A stretch of 64,000 bases of DNA from Sphingobium amiense (GTDB lineage Bacteria; Pseudomonadota; Alphaproteobacteria; Sphingomonadales; Sphingomonadaceae): assembly GCF_003967075.1 (NCBI RefSeq), contig NZ_AP018664.1, forward strand, positions 3,932,001 to 3,996,000, given 5' to 3'. Under the pieces are notes generated by a model. It had not been told where the DNA came from, searched no databases, and saw only the letters and a list, made by a program, of their open reading frames with translations. Numbering within the stretch: position 1 is the stretch's first letter; each line of letters starts with the position of its first letter. Positions 1-8,368 of this stretch are shown here, piece by piece. Position numbers and translations under genes: made by a program.

Positions 1-816
1 GTGGGCCAGATCGTCATGCCGCAACTGAGCGCCGCCGTTGTGGGAAGCTATGGCTGGCGCGGCGCATGGATCGTCATGGGCGGCATCATCCTGCTCGCCG
101 GCGTCGCCAATGCCGCCCTGCTGGTGCCGCGCCGGAATGCCGCGCCCGTGTCGGCAGGCGCGGAGGCTGCGCCGCTCGACGGCATGCTCTTCGGTGAGGT
201 GCTGCGGACGCCGGGATACTGGATGCTGGCGCTGGCCTTCTTTCTCATCGCGATGGTGACGAACGGCACTGCGGTGCATCTGGTCGGCGTCCTCGAAACC
301 AGAGGCCTCAGCCCGCAGCAGACGGTCATCGCCCTGTCGGCCATCGGCATCGGTTCGATCACCGCCCGGCTGGCGAGCGGCGTGCTCATCGACTGGTTCG
401 GCGTCCGCTTTCCCGCCATCCTGTTCCTCGGCGGACAGGCGCTCGGCTGCGTGCTGCTGGGTCTGAATTTCGGCAGCGCGACCGCCATCCTTGGCGTGAT
501 GCTGATCGGCGGCGGCCTCGGCGCGGAATCCGACATCATGCCCTATGTGCTGCGCCGGAAATTCGGCATGCGGGCGTTCGGCCGCGTCAATTCCTTCAGC
601 TTTTCGGCGCTGGCCATGGGATCGACCATCGGGCCGACGGCGGTGGGTTTCAGCGCGGACTGGACCGGCGGCTATTCGACGGTCCTGCTCGGTTTCGCCG
701 TGGCGGCGGTCGTCGCCATCGCGCTCATCTGCCTTCTGGCGCCTCCGCATCTCAGGACGCGCGGCCCCCGGCCCGATACCGCTTCGCCGATGGCTGTTCA
801 TCCCGCCAATAACTGA
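1..816 (+). CDS. MFS transporter, C-terminal part (5' truncated by window edge)
   Basis: This is the C-terminal part of a major facilitator superfamily carrier in the inner membrane. The open frame runs from the first base, and the 271 visible residues hold about seven or eight hydrophobic segments. Full MFS carriers have about 400 residues and 12 helices, so the true start lies left of the window and the GTG at base 1 is only an in-frame codon. The loop near residues 119-134 (ITARLASGVLIDWFG) is the MFS signature loop between helices, seen in monocarboxylate-type (OFA/MCT) carriers. The stop at 814-816 is 9 bases before the acyl-CoA ligase start, so the two are probably co-transcribed. This suggests uptake of an organic acid that is then activated to its CoA ester. 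The substrate cannot be read from sequence. Confidence 0.85.
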   Translation: MGQIVMPQLSAAVVGSYGWRGAWIVMGGIILLAGVANAALLVPRRNAAPVSAGAEAAPLDGMLFGEVLRTPGYWMLALAFFLIAMVTNGTAVHLVGVLETRGLSPQQTVIALSAIGIGSITARLASGVLIDWFGVRFPAILFLGGQALGCVLLGLNFGSATAILGVMLIGGGLGAESDIMPYVLRRKFGMRAFGRVNSFSFSALAMGSTIGPTAVGFSADWTGGYSTVLLGFAVAAVVAIALICLLAPPHLRTRGPRPDTASPMAVHPANN

Positions 817-825
817 GGATTGCTT

Positions 826-2385
826 ATGCTTGATACGATGGCGGGCATCATCCGCCGCAACGCGACGCTCCACGGCGACCGCCCCGCGGTCAGGAACGAA
901 GGCCGCGCCTATACGCATCGCCAGCATGCGCACCGCATCTGGTCGCTGGCCAATGCGATTGGCGGGGAGTTCGGCCTGTCGCGCGGCAGCCGCCTCGCCA
1001 TCCTGTCCAGAAACCGTTCGGAATATCTCGAAATCTTCGGCGCGGCCGAAAGCGGCGGTTTCGTCGCGGTGACGCTGAACTGGCGTCTGGCTCCGGCCGA
1101 ACTCGCCGCCATCGTCGACGACAGCGCGCCCGACGTCCTGTTCGTGGACCAGCAGATGCTCGGCCTGTGGGAAGAAACGCGCGCGCTCGTCAACACGCCG
1201 GTGGAGCGCGTGGTGCTCATCGGCGCGTCCGACGATTTCGCCAGCCCCTATGAGCGGCTGCTCGCCTCCGGAAAGCCCACACCTCCGGACATCGCGATCC
1301 GGCCCGAAGACATTGCACACATCATCTACACGTCCGGCTCGACCGGCCGGGCCAAGGGCGTGATGGTCAGCCAGGGCGCGCTCGCCCGCGCCGCCGGGGT
1401 CATCAGCGGCACGGCGGGGCTGCGGCCCACCGACTGCATGATCGTGGTCATGCCGCTGTTCCATTCGGGTGCAAAGATCGAATGGAGCGCCACCCAATAT
1501 CTCGGCGGCGCATGCATCCTTCTCCAGCAGTTCGACGAAGCGGCCATATTGGACCTGATGGAGCGCGAACGGCCCACCGTCGCCCATTTCGCCCCCGTCA
1601 TGGTCAAGCGCCTCGTCGAACATCCGAATTCCGCGCGACGGGACGTCTCTTCGATCCGGCAGATCAACTATGGCTCGGCGCCTGTGCCCGCCGAAGACAT
1701 GGTGCAGGCGACCGACCGGTTCGGCTCCATCTTCGCCCAGGTCTACGGCATGACCGAAAATATCACGAACACGATCCTGCTGCCCTTCCAGGCCAGCCTT
1801 TCGGGCAATGAGAAGGAGCGGGAGCGTCTGAGTTCCGCCGGTCAGCCATTTCCGGGGACGAGCCTGCGGATCATGGACGAAGCGGGCAATCCCCAGCCGA
1901 TGGGCGGCGTCGGCGAGATCGAGGTGAAGTCTCCCGGCCTGATGAGCGGCTACTGGAACATGCCCGATCTGACGCAGGCCGCGTTCAACGACGGCTGGCT
2001 GCGCACCGGCGACGTGGGCCGGCTGGACGAGGACGGCTTCCTGTTCATCGTCGACCGCAAGAAGGACATGATCATTTCCGGCGGAGAGAATGTCTACAGC
2101 CGCGAGGTCGAGGACGCACTGCTCAGCCATCCGTCCGTTACCGAAGCTGCCGTGATCGGCGTGCCCGACGCGCGCTGGGGCGAAGCGGTGGTTGCCTATG
2201 TCGTGCTGGACGCGCCTGTCGACGAAGCCGCGCTGATCGCGCACTGCCGGACCCAGATCGCGGGATATAAGCGCCCCCAGCGCGTCTATATCGTCGACGA
2301 TCTGCCGCGCCTGCCGCAGGGAAAGGTCAACAAGGTCGCGCTGCGGGCGCCGCACTGGAGTAACCGCGACCGGGCGGTGTCGTAG
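826..2385 (+). CDS. AMP-dependent acyl-CoA synthetase/ligase
   Basis: This is a cytoplasmic ANL-superfamily enzyme that activates a carboxylic acid with ATP and CoA to give acyl-CoA, AMP and PPi. The P-loop-like motif YTSGSTGRAKG lies near residue 168, YGMTEN near residue 306, and a GDVGRLDEDGF segment with the hinge near residue 395. The C-terminal motif GKVNK near residue 505 holds the conserved lysine. The length of 519 residues is normal for the family. The ATG at 826 is chosen because GAGG at 815-818 lies 7 bases upstream; a TTG six bases earlier is in frame but less well placed. The gene follows a transporter and precedes a CoA-transferase, so it probably takes part in activating an imported acid. 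Long-chain, aromatic and terpenoid acids are all possible substrates. Confidence 0.9.
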   Translation: MLDTMAGIIRRNATLHGDRPAVRNEGRAYTHRQHAHRIWSLANAIGGEFGLSRGSRLAILSRNRSEYLEIFGAAESGGFVAVTLNWRLAPAELAAIVDDSAPDVLFVDQQMLGLWEETRALVNTPVERVVLIGASDDFASPYERLLASGKPTPPDIAIRPEDIAHIIYTSGSTGRAKGVMVSQGALARAAGVISGTAGLRPTDCMIVVMPLFHSGAKIEWSATQYLGGACILLQQFDEAAILDLMERERPTVAHFAPVMVKRLVEHPNSARRDVSSIRQINYGSAPVPAEDMVQATDRFGSIFAQVYGMTENITNTILLPFQASLSGNEKERERLSSAGQPFPGTSLRIMDEAGNPQPMGGVGEIEVKSPGLMSGYWNMPDLTQAAFNDGWLRTGDVGRLDEDGFLFIVDRKKDMIISGGENVYSREVEDALLSHPSVTEAAVIGVPDARWGEAVVAYVVLDAPVDEAALIAHCRTQIAGYKRPQRVYIVDDLPRLPQGKVNKVALRAPHWSNRDRAVS

Positions 2386-2398
2386 GGAGAGAGGTCAG

Positions 2399-2426
2399 GG
2401 GCAGTCAGGGCTGCCCGCTTCTTTCC
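2399..2426 (+). terminator. Probable weak intrinsic terminator after the acyl-CoA ligase
   Basis: GGGCAG (2399-2404) pairs with CTGCCC (2411-2416) across a six-base loop and is followed by GCTTCTTTCC. The stem is short and the T-tract is interrupted, so termination may be partial. Confidence 0.5.
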
Positions 2427-2726
2427 TACGGCCGCCCCATCTGCCAGCCTTGGACCGGACCCGTCCGGCCCGAGCGATGTCCGCGCAACTTTATGTCAAA
2501 ACTTGCGGGAAATATGCGAAGCTAAGGGGGCGGCGGCCCCTCGCCGATGACCGCGGCGAACCCCCGCGCAGATTTTTTTGCCGCTATAGGGACTTGCGCG
2601 CGCCCGCCCGGCCCGCCGCGATAGACGGCATGAATAAAGGGCATTCGCTCTGGGCGGGATGCGGCGTCCTTCTTCCCCCTATAACATCGGCTCCATCAAT
2701 CTAGAAGATAATGAGGGGAACCGTTC
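2427..2726. other. Long intergenic stretch without a convincing gene
   Basis: No gene is supported here. The stretch holds a perfect 6-bp inverted repeat (2455-2468, CCGGAC and GTCCGG), a GC-rich foldable segment ending in seven T residues (2573-2579), and an A/T-rich stretch with TATAAC-like sequence before the GAGGGGA ribosome site of the CoA-transferase. It probably carries the promoter and leader of the CoA-transferase/TonB-receptor pair. An 84-codon open frame at 2450-2704 has no family resemblance and no good ribosome site. Confidence 0.4.
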
Positions 2727-3869
2727 GTGCGGATGCTTGATGGAATTGTCGTAATAGAACTTGGCAGTTTTATCACCGGTCCGCTCGCGGGATTGATGCT
2801 CGCGGAAATGGGTGCCAACGTCATCAAGGTCGAACGGCCCGAAGGCGATCCTTTTCGTCAGTTCGACGGCGGCAAATACAGCCCGCACTTTCAGGCGCAC
2901 AATCGCAACAAGCGTTCCGCCGTCATCGACTATGGCAAATCTCCGGGCCGGTCGGCGCTCCTCGCGCTGATCGAGCGCGCGGACGTTCTGCTGTTCAACA
3001 TGCGGCCGGGCGTGATGGAAAAGCTCGGCCTTTCGCAGGAGCGCCTGCGCGCCGATTACCCCCGGCTCGTGACATGCGCGATCAGCGGCTTTGGCCAGAC
3101 CGGTCCCTATGCGCTGCGGCCCGCCTTCGACAATGTGGGGCAGGCGCTGTCCGGCTGGATGTCGCGCTTCAAGGTCAATGACGATCCGCGCGTTCTGGGT
3201 CCGGCGGTGTCGGACGCGGCGACCGGCATGTATGCGGCCAGCGCCATCCTGGGCGCGCTGCTGGAACGTGAACGCACCGGCGTGGCGCGTTCCATCGACA
3301 TCACGATGCTCGAAGCGACCATGGCCTTCGGGCTGGAGCCGATCGGGCAGTTTCTCGCGACCGGAAAGCCGCCCGCAGTGCTCCAGCGCGGCGCCATGTC
3401 GCAGGCCTATTCCGTCACCTGCGGCGATGGAAAGCGCATCGGCCTTCACATTTCCTCGCCGGACAAATTCTGGGAAGCCCTGTGCAACGCCATCGAGCGC
3501 CCGGACCTCATCACCCGCTATCCGGGCCGCATGGATCGCATCCGCAATTATGAGGCTCTGGCCGAAGCCCTCAACATGGTGTTCGGCGAACATCCCAGAG
3601 ACCACTGGCTCGGCAAGCTCGAAGGCGCCGATGTGCCCTTCGCGCCCGAACATACGGTCGATGAACTGGCGGACGATCCGCAGGTCGCGCATCTCGCGCC
3701 CTTCTACACGATCGACCATCCGGAAATGGGGCCGATCGCCAGTCTCCACCGGCCCTACCGGGTCGACGGCAGCCGGGACATCGACTTCCGCCCGCCGCCG
3801 ATGCTGGGCGAACACACCAGCGAAGTCTTCGCGGAATTCGGAATTGAGGAGCCGCAACCAGCAGGCTGA
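2727..3869 (+). CDS. Class III (CaiB/BaiF family) acyl-CoA transferase
   Basis: This cytoplasmic enzyme moves CoA between an acyl-CoA donor and a carboxylic acid through an aspartyl-anhydride mechanism. The N-terminal LDGIVVIELGSFITGPLAG block and the following GANVIKVERPEGDPFR segment are typical of the family. The likely catalytic aspartate is Asp163 in VSDAATGMY. The length of 380 residues is normal. GTG at 2727 is preferred because GAGGGGA at 2713-2719 lies 7 bases upstream; the ATG at 2733 would be too far away. The gene is followed after 63 bases by a TonB receptor. Some family members act as racemases, and the sequence alone does not exclude that, but the neighbouring ligase and acyl-CoA dehydrogenases favour CoA transfer. 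Confidence 0.9.
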   Translation: MRMLDGIVVIELGSFITGPLAGLMLAEMGANVIKVERPEGDPFRQFDGGKYSPHFQAHNRNKRSAVIDYGKSPGRSALLALIERADVLLFNMRPGVMEKLGLSQERLRADYPRLVTCAISGFGQTGPYALRPAFDNVGQALSGWMSRFKVNDDPRVLGPAVSDAATGMYAASAILGALLERERTGVARSIDITMLEATMAFGLEPIGQFLATGKPPAVLQRGAMSQAYSVTCGDGKRIGLHISSPDKFWEALCNAIERPDLITRYPGRMDRIRNYEALAEALNMVFGEHPRDHWLGKLEGADVPFAPEHTVDELADDPQVAHLAPFYTIDHPEMGPIASLHRPYRVDGSRDIDFRPPPMLGEHTSEVFAEFGIEEPQPAG

Positions 3870-3932
3870 ACGACACGCATTTACAACAGCGGACCGGGAA
3901 AATCGGCCGTATATTCATGAGGGGATAAAATC

Positions 3933-6164
3933 ATGACACGACATAGCCAAATGGCGATATTGCTGGCGGCAACCGCGCTCGCCGGGGCGGCAAACCCCGC
4001 CCTCGCGCAGGATGCGGACGGCGCTCCACCGTCCTCCACGACCGCCGAGAATGCCCAGTCCGCCCCCCGCCGGAGCGAGGGAAGCCTGCTCGACGACATC
4101 ATCGTCACCGCGCAGAAGAAGAGCAAGGCGGAGGAAGCCCAGCGCGTTCCGATTGCGCTGACCGCCTTTTCCGGCGCCCAGATCGAAACGATGCATGTGA
4201 CGACCCTGCGCGACATGGGCACCTATGCGCCCAACGTCGCGCTGGAACCCAATGGCACCATCAAGGGGCTTGCCAACTTCACGGTCCGCGGCCTCGGCGC
4301 GAATACCGCGACGGCATCGGTCGAACCCAGCGTCGGCCTGTTCGTCAACGGCATCTATCAGGGCGTCAATGGCGGACAGGTGCTCGATAATTTCGACATC
4401 GAAAGCGTCGAAATCCTGCGCGGTCCGCAGGGCACATTGTTCGGGCGCAACGTCACGGGCGGCGCTGTCGTCGTCCGCACCGCCCGTCCCACCAAGGAAC
4501 TTTCGGGGCGCTTCCAGGTCGATTACAGCACCGGCGACACGGTCAAGGCCGCCGCGACGGTCAGCGGTCCGATCGTCGGCGACGCCGTGCTCGCCAAGCT
4601 CACCGTCTATCGCAAGCATGACGGCGGCTGGTTCTACAATCAGACTCTCCGGCGTCACACCGGCGGCGACAATACATGGTTCGTCCGTCCGACCATCCAG
4701 ATCAACATCGCGCCCGGCGTCGAACAGACCTTCATCTTCCAGCATCTGGAACAGAAGGGCGACGGCATCGTGTCGCGCAATATCTACCTCAATCCCCGGA
4801 AGTTCCAGATCACGCAGGATTATGCCGGTTATACCGACATATCGGCGACCGACTTCACGTCCGAAACCAACATCGACGTGGGCTTCGGCAATGGCCGCAT
4901 CACCAACCTCTTCGGCTACAGGAAGCTGCATCAGGCGTCGGGCCGGGACTTCGATTCCGGGCCTACGCTCATCAACCATGCGCAGGATAATCTCAATCAG
5001 GACCAGTATAGCAACGAACTTCGCTATGCCGGCAGCTTCGGCAGCCTGCTCGATCTCACCACCGGCCTGTTCCTGTTCAAGCAGCATCTGTTCGCAACCG
5101 ACCGTCGCGATCTGGCGGGCGGCGCGATCACAGAAGGTGGCGGTTCCATCGACCAGAAGGGCTGGGGCGTGTTCGGGCAGGCCGACGTGCATGTCACCCC
5201 GACCCTGACCGCGACCGCCGGTCTGCGCTATTCCTGGGAGGAAAAGGAAGCGCATGTCGCCAGATCGTCGGGCGCCCGCCCCTGTAATCTCGTGACGCAG
5301 ATATGCAATTTTAACGGCGCAGACGCGCTGAACGCCAAGAAGAGCTGGAACGCCCTGACGCCGCATTTCGGCCTGCAATGGCAGGCGACGCCCGATGTCA
5401 TGGCCTATGCATCTTACAGCAAGGGCGTGCGGAGCGGCGGCTATAACGTCCGCCGGGCCAGCGCGGCGGACCCCGGCGTCTTCGATCAGGAGGATCTGGA
5501 TTCCTTCGAGGCGGGCGTCAAAAGCAAATTCTTCGACCGGAGGGCGCGCCTGAACCTGTCGGGCTTCTACACCAAGCTCAAGGGCATGATCCTGAACGGC
5601 AACTTCAACTGCACGATCAACCCGACGACCTGCCCGACCGGCGTTGTCAGCACGCTGTTCAACGCCGCGGACGCCAAAATCTACGGTCTGGAAGCGGAAC
5701 TGGTCGTAGCGCCGGTCGACGGTCTTGAACTCATCGCCAATGTCGGCCGGACCAAAGGCGAATATATCAAGGTTCTGACCGACCTGAACAAGGACGGCAT
5801 CATCAACGCCGCTGACAAGAACCGCGATATTCCGCGCGTCGCGCCATGGTCCTATAATCTCGGCGGAACCTACACGCTGGGACTGGGGGACGCCGGAAAG
5901 ATCGCCTTCCACACCGACTATGGCTATCGCAGCCGGTCTTTCCTGGATGAAGCGAACCTCGTCCCCATGGTCAAATATCGGCGCTGGAATGCCGACATCA
6001 CCTACACGGTGCCGGATGGAAGCCTTTCCATCTCGGGATATGTGACCAACCTCAACAATCGTGAGCAGAACTCTGCTTCGACCCCCGTGGTGCCCGGCGT
6101 CGCCTATTATTATGTCATCGACAAGGGACGCGTGTGGGGCGGTTCGCTCAATTATCGCTTCTGA
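3933..6164 (+). CDS. TonB-dependent outer-membrane receptor
   Basis: This is a 743-residue outer-membrane beta-barrel receptor that would import a ligand using TonB/ExbBD energy. It has a signal peptide (about residues 1-26, ending NPALAQ), a TonB-box-like stretch and plug start at DDIIVTAQKK (about residue 52), and a C-terminal strand ending in the aromatic RF expected of barrel proteins. A GAGGGG ribosome site lies before the ATG. It follows a CoA-transferase and precedes an MFS carrier, which suggests outer- and inner-membrane steps of uptake for the compound degraded by the downstream operon. It is shorter than the 968-residue receptor of the polysaccharide locus and resembles the general sphingomonad class linked with aromatic or terpenoid catabolism. 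The ligand is unknown. Confidence 0.92.
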   Translation: MTRHSQMAILLAATALAGAANPALAQDADGAPPSSTTAENAQSAPRRSEGSLLDDIIVTAQKKSKAEEAQRVPIALTAFSGAQIETMHVTTLRDMGTYAPNVALEPNGTIKGLANFTVRGLGANTATASVEPSVGLFVNGIYQGVNGGQVLDNFDIESVEILRGPQGTLFGRNVTGGAVVVRTARPTKELSGRFQVDYSTGDTVKAAATVSGPIVGDAVLAKLTVYRKHDGGWFYNQTLRRHTGGDNTWFVRPTIQINIAPGVEQTFIFQHLEQKGDGIVSRNIYLNPRKFQITQDYAGYTDISATDFTSETNIDVGFGNGRITNLFGYRKLHQASGRDFDSGPTLINHAQDNLNQDQYSNELRYAGSFGSLLDLTTGLFLFKQHLFATDRRDLAGGAITEGGGSIDQKGWGVFGQADVHVTPTLTATAGLRYSWEEKEAHVARSSGARPCNLVTQICNFNGADALNAKKSWNALTPHFGLQWQATPDVMAYASYSKGVRSGGYNVRRASAADPGVFDQEDLDSFEAGVKSKFFDRRARLNLSGFYTKLKGMILNGNFNCTINPTTCPTGVVSTLFNAADAKIYGLEAELVVAPVDGLELIANVGRTKGEYIKVLTDLNKDGIINAADKNRDIPRVAPWSYNLGGTYTLGLGDAGKIAFHTDYGYRSRSFLDEANLVPMVKYRRWNADITYTVPDGSLSISGYVTNLNNREQNSASTPVVPGVAYYYVIDKGRVWGGSLNYRF

Positions 6165-6172
6165 TAAAAGAC

Positions 6173-6211
6173 GCGTGACGCCGGTCGGCCAGATCGGCGT
6201 CACGCCCTTTT
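6173..6211 (+). terminator. Strong intrinsic terminator after the TonB receptor
   Basis: A perfect 11-bp stem pairs GCGTGACGCCG (6173-6183) with CGGCGTCACGC (6195-6205) across an 11-base loop and is followed by CCTTTT. It lies 8 bases after the receptor stop and separates it from the MFS gene. Confidence 0.85.
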
Positions 6212-6259
6212 CGGCGCCTGTCGGCCCCAACATATCCTGACGCTGTCGAAGGAATGGCA

Positions 6260-7504
6260 ATGCAGTTGCGCTGGACGATCCTGTTGCTCCTGTTCTTCAT
6301 GCAGATCGTCAATTCGCTGGACAAGGCGGTCATGGGGCTGGCCGCGGTCCCGATCATGCGGGAACTGCATCTGACGCCGCAGCAATATGGCATCATCGCC
6401 AGCAGCTTCTACAGCCTCTATGCGCTCTCCACCCTCGTCGTCGCGCTGCTTTTCGCGAACCGCGTTCCGCCCCGCATCATCCTGATCGTCCTCCTCGCGG
6501 CCTGGTCGACGGTGCAGCTCCCCATTCTTTTCGCGGCATCGTTCGCCGTGCTGGTCGTCTGCCGCACCGCTCTGGGCGTGGCCGAAGGGCCGGGCACGCC
6601 GACCATCATCAATGCGACGCACGAATGGTTCGCGCCGGAGGACCGCAGCCTGCCGACGGCTCTGGTCATGTTCGGCACGACCGTGGGGCCGTTGCTGGGC
6701 GCGCCCATCCTTTCCTATCTCATCGTCGCCTACGGGTGGCGGGCGGCCTTTGCCGCATGCGCGGTGCTCAGTTTCGCGGCGCTGGCTCTCTGGTTCCGCT
6801 TCGGCGCGGACGGTCCCGGCGCGACGGTCCGTCCGGCGGAGGCGCGCCCGAAGAGCAGCGGCCCGCCCGCCCGATGGACGAAGGTCTGGGCGGACCGGAC
6901 AATCGTCGGCAGCCTGATCGGAGGATTCTGCGCCTACTGGGGGGTTGGCTTTGGCATAGCGTGGCTGGCGCCGCTGCTGACCACGGGGCTTGGCTATGAC
7001 GGCATCACGACGGGGTGGCTGATTGCCCTCATATTTGCAGGTCAGGGTGTCATCGGGCTGGTGCTGAGCGGTCTGTCGCATGCGATGACCAAGCGGGGCG
7101 CACCATCGCGACAGGCGCGGGGTCTGTTCATCGCGACGATGCAACTGGCGTCGGCAGCCGCCTTCGTGGCGGCGGCGCTGATGACGGCGCCGCCGGTCAA
7201 GGTCGGGCTGATCCTCCTTGCCGCGAGCCTGCCCGGCGTCACCTTCACCCTCGGGCCGTCAATCCTGAGCGAGGTGCTGCCACCCGCGCGGCGCAACCGC
7301 GACATCGGCATCATATTGGCTACCGTGAGTGTCGCGGGGGCTATCTCGCCCTATGTATCCGGGCTGTTCATCAACGCGCATCCGGGAGCGGCGGGCTATA
7401 ATCATGCGCTGCTTCTGGTGGCCGCCATCCTCGCCATCGGCGGCGCGGTGTCGTTCGCCACGCTCCACCCGGAAACGTCCCAGCGCGCGCTCGCCGGGGC
7501 TTAG
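6260..7504 (+). CDS. MFS transporter
   Basis: This is a 12-helix major facilitator carrier of 414 residues in the inner membrane, probably for an organic acid or aromatic compound. The N-terminus begins directly with helix 1, and hydrophobic segments recur through the C-terminal half. The segment RTALGVAEGPGTPTI near residue 98 is typical of the anion:cation symporter (ACS) group. The ATG at 6260 is preferred because GAAGGA at 6248-6253 lies 6 bases upstream; the ATG at 6254 would touch the ribosome site. Its stop codon overlaps the stop of the convergent dienelactone-hydrolase-family gene. It could import the same compound as the TonB receptor upstream. Confidence 0.9.
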   Translation: MQLRWTILLLLFFMQIVNSLDKAVMGLAAVPIMRELHLTPQQYGIIASSFYSLYALSTLVVALLFANRVPPRIILIVLLAAWSTVQLPILFAASFAVLVVCRTALGVAEGPGTPTIINATHEWFAPEDRSLPTALVMFGTTVGPLLGAPILSYLIVAYGWRAAFAACAVLSFAALALWFRFGADGPGATVRPAEARPKSSGPPARWTKVWADRTIVGSLIGGFCAYWGVGFGIAWLAPLLTTGLGYDGITTGWLIALIFAGQGVIGLVLSGLSHAMTKRGAPSRQARGLFIATMQLASAAAFVAAALMTAPPVKVGLILLAASLPGVTFTLGPSILSEVLPPARRNRDIGIILATVSVAGAISPYVSGLFINAHPGAAGYNHALLLVAAILAIGGAVSFATLHPETSQRALAGA

Positions 7505-8202
7505 CCGGTCAGCGCGGCATCCAGAAAAGACCGTGCCGCAGCGAAGGACGCTGTGGCCGCTGCCTCCTGATAATTCCGGCTCGCGCTCTGGGTGAAGCCA
7601 TGCACCGCGCCGGGGTGGACGGTGATCCGAATATTGCCGTTGTGAATGGAACCCTCGCGCACCCGCTCGACCTCTTCGGGCGGCACCATCGTGTCCTCTC
7701 CCCCGAAATGGATGTCGAGGGGATCTGAAATCGACGCCAGCCGATCGGCGTAAAGCCCCAGCCGGGCAGCGTGGAAAATCACGCAGCCGTCCCCGAACCC
7801 CTCCAGCATCAGCTTGAGCGCAGGCTCTCCCCCGGCGCAATAGCCCGCGAGAAACAGCGGAGCCCCGTTCCCGAAATGCATGCCGATCTCCCGCAGGTCG
7901 GAGAGCTGGCGGTCGCGGTCGACGGCTTTCACCCGGCCGATGGCCAGGCGAAAACCTTCTTCGCTATGGGCGATGACGCCGGGAAACACCCGTGCGAAAT
8001 AGTCCGGCGCGACCGCAGTATATCCCGCGTCCGACCATGCTCTGGCCGTCCGCGCGAAGGATGTGTCGACGCCGAAGATGGGGGAGAGCAGCAGGACCGT
8101 CGCCTTTGGCGCCGCCTGCGGGCGGTCGACGAACGCATCCATGACGAATCCGTCGCTCAGGGTGATTGGCTCGCAGGCGAGCATGGGGTCATCGTTGCTC
8201 AT
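7501..8202 (-). CDS. Dienelactone hydrolase family protein
   Basis: This is a cytoplasmic alpha/beta hydrolase of the dienelactone hydrolase family, 233 residues from the chosen start, the usual length. The nucleophile is the cysteine in GYCAGG (about residue 121). The acid is the aspartate in GGEDTMVPPEEV and the base is the histidine in HPGAVHGF, so the Cys-Asp-His triad is complete. The ATG at 8200-8202 is chosen because upstream in-frame codons would add 65 residues that resemble no family member. The gene points away from the nine-gene operon and shares the 166-bp region 8203-8368 with it, so joint control is likely. The family cleaves dienelactones or other cyclic esters. No ring-cleavage dioxygenase lies nearby, so the natural substrate is open. 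Confidence 0.88.
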   Translation of the reverse strand: MSNDDPMLACEPITLSDGFVMDAFVDRPQAAPKATVLLLSPIFGVDTSFARTARAWSDAGYTAVAPDYFARVFPGVIAHSEEGFRLAIGRVKAVDRDRQLSDLREIGMHFGNGAPLFLAGYCAGGEPALKLMLEGFGDGCVIFHAARLGLYADRLASISDPLDIHFGGEDTMVPPEEVERVREGSIHNGNIRITVHPGAVHGFTQSASRNYQEAAATASFAAARSFLDAALTG

Positions 8203-8368
8203 GCCGCCCGCATGCCACCCGCTGCCAATGATGCCAATGACTTCCCCATTCGTCCCATCTATTATCCTCATCTGCATGGTCGATTGGATCATGGTCGGGG
8301 CTTGGACTAGTCTTGCCTGAACATGCCAGATGGCCTGCAATAAACATGGTTGAGGATGATTAACGCGA
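8203..8368. promoter_or_regulatory. Divergent promoter region of the catabolic operon
   Basis: These 166 bases separate the hydrolase gene (minus) from the nine-gene operon (plus). They must hold two divergent promoters unless read-through occurs. An 8-bp direct repeat CATGGTCG occurs at 8275-8282 and 8290-8297, start-to-start 15 bp. GAGG at 8352-8355 lies 13 bases before the ATG of the alcohol dehydrogenase, a long spacing. The LysR-type regulator at 17408 is a natural candidate to bind here. Confidence 0.4.

Noticed and set aside
2450..2704. 84-codon open frame in the long intergenic stretch
   Set aside because: The composition is Arg/Pro-rich, there is no ribosome site, and it runs over apparent hairpins and the promoter region of the next gene.
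3915..6260. Long open frame antisense to the TonB receptor; similar long antisense frames at 10786-12885, 45527-47944 and 47797-50271
   Set aside because: These arise from high GC and strong codon bias of the real genes. Their translations are rich in Arg, Gly and His, have no motifs, and the sense genes have clear families.
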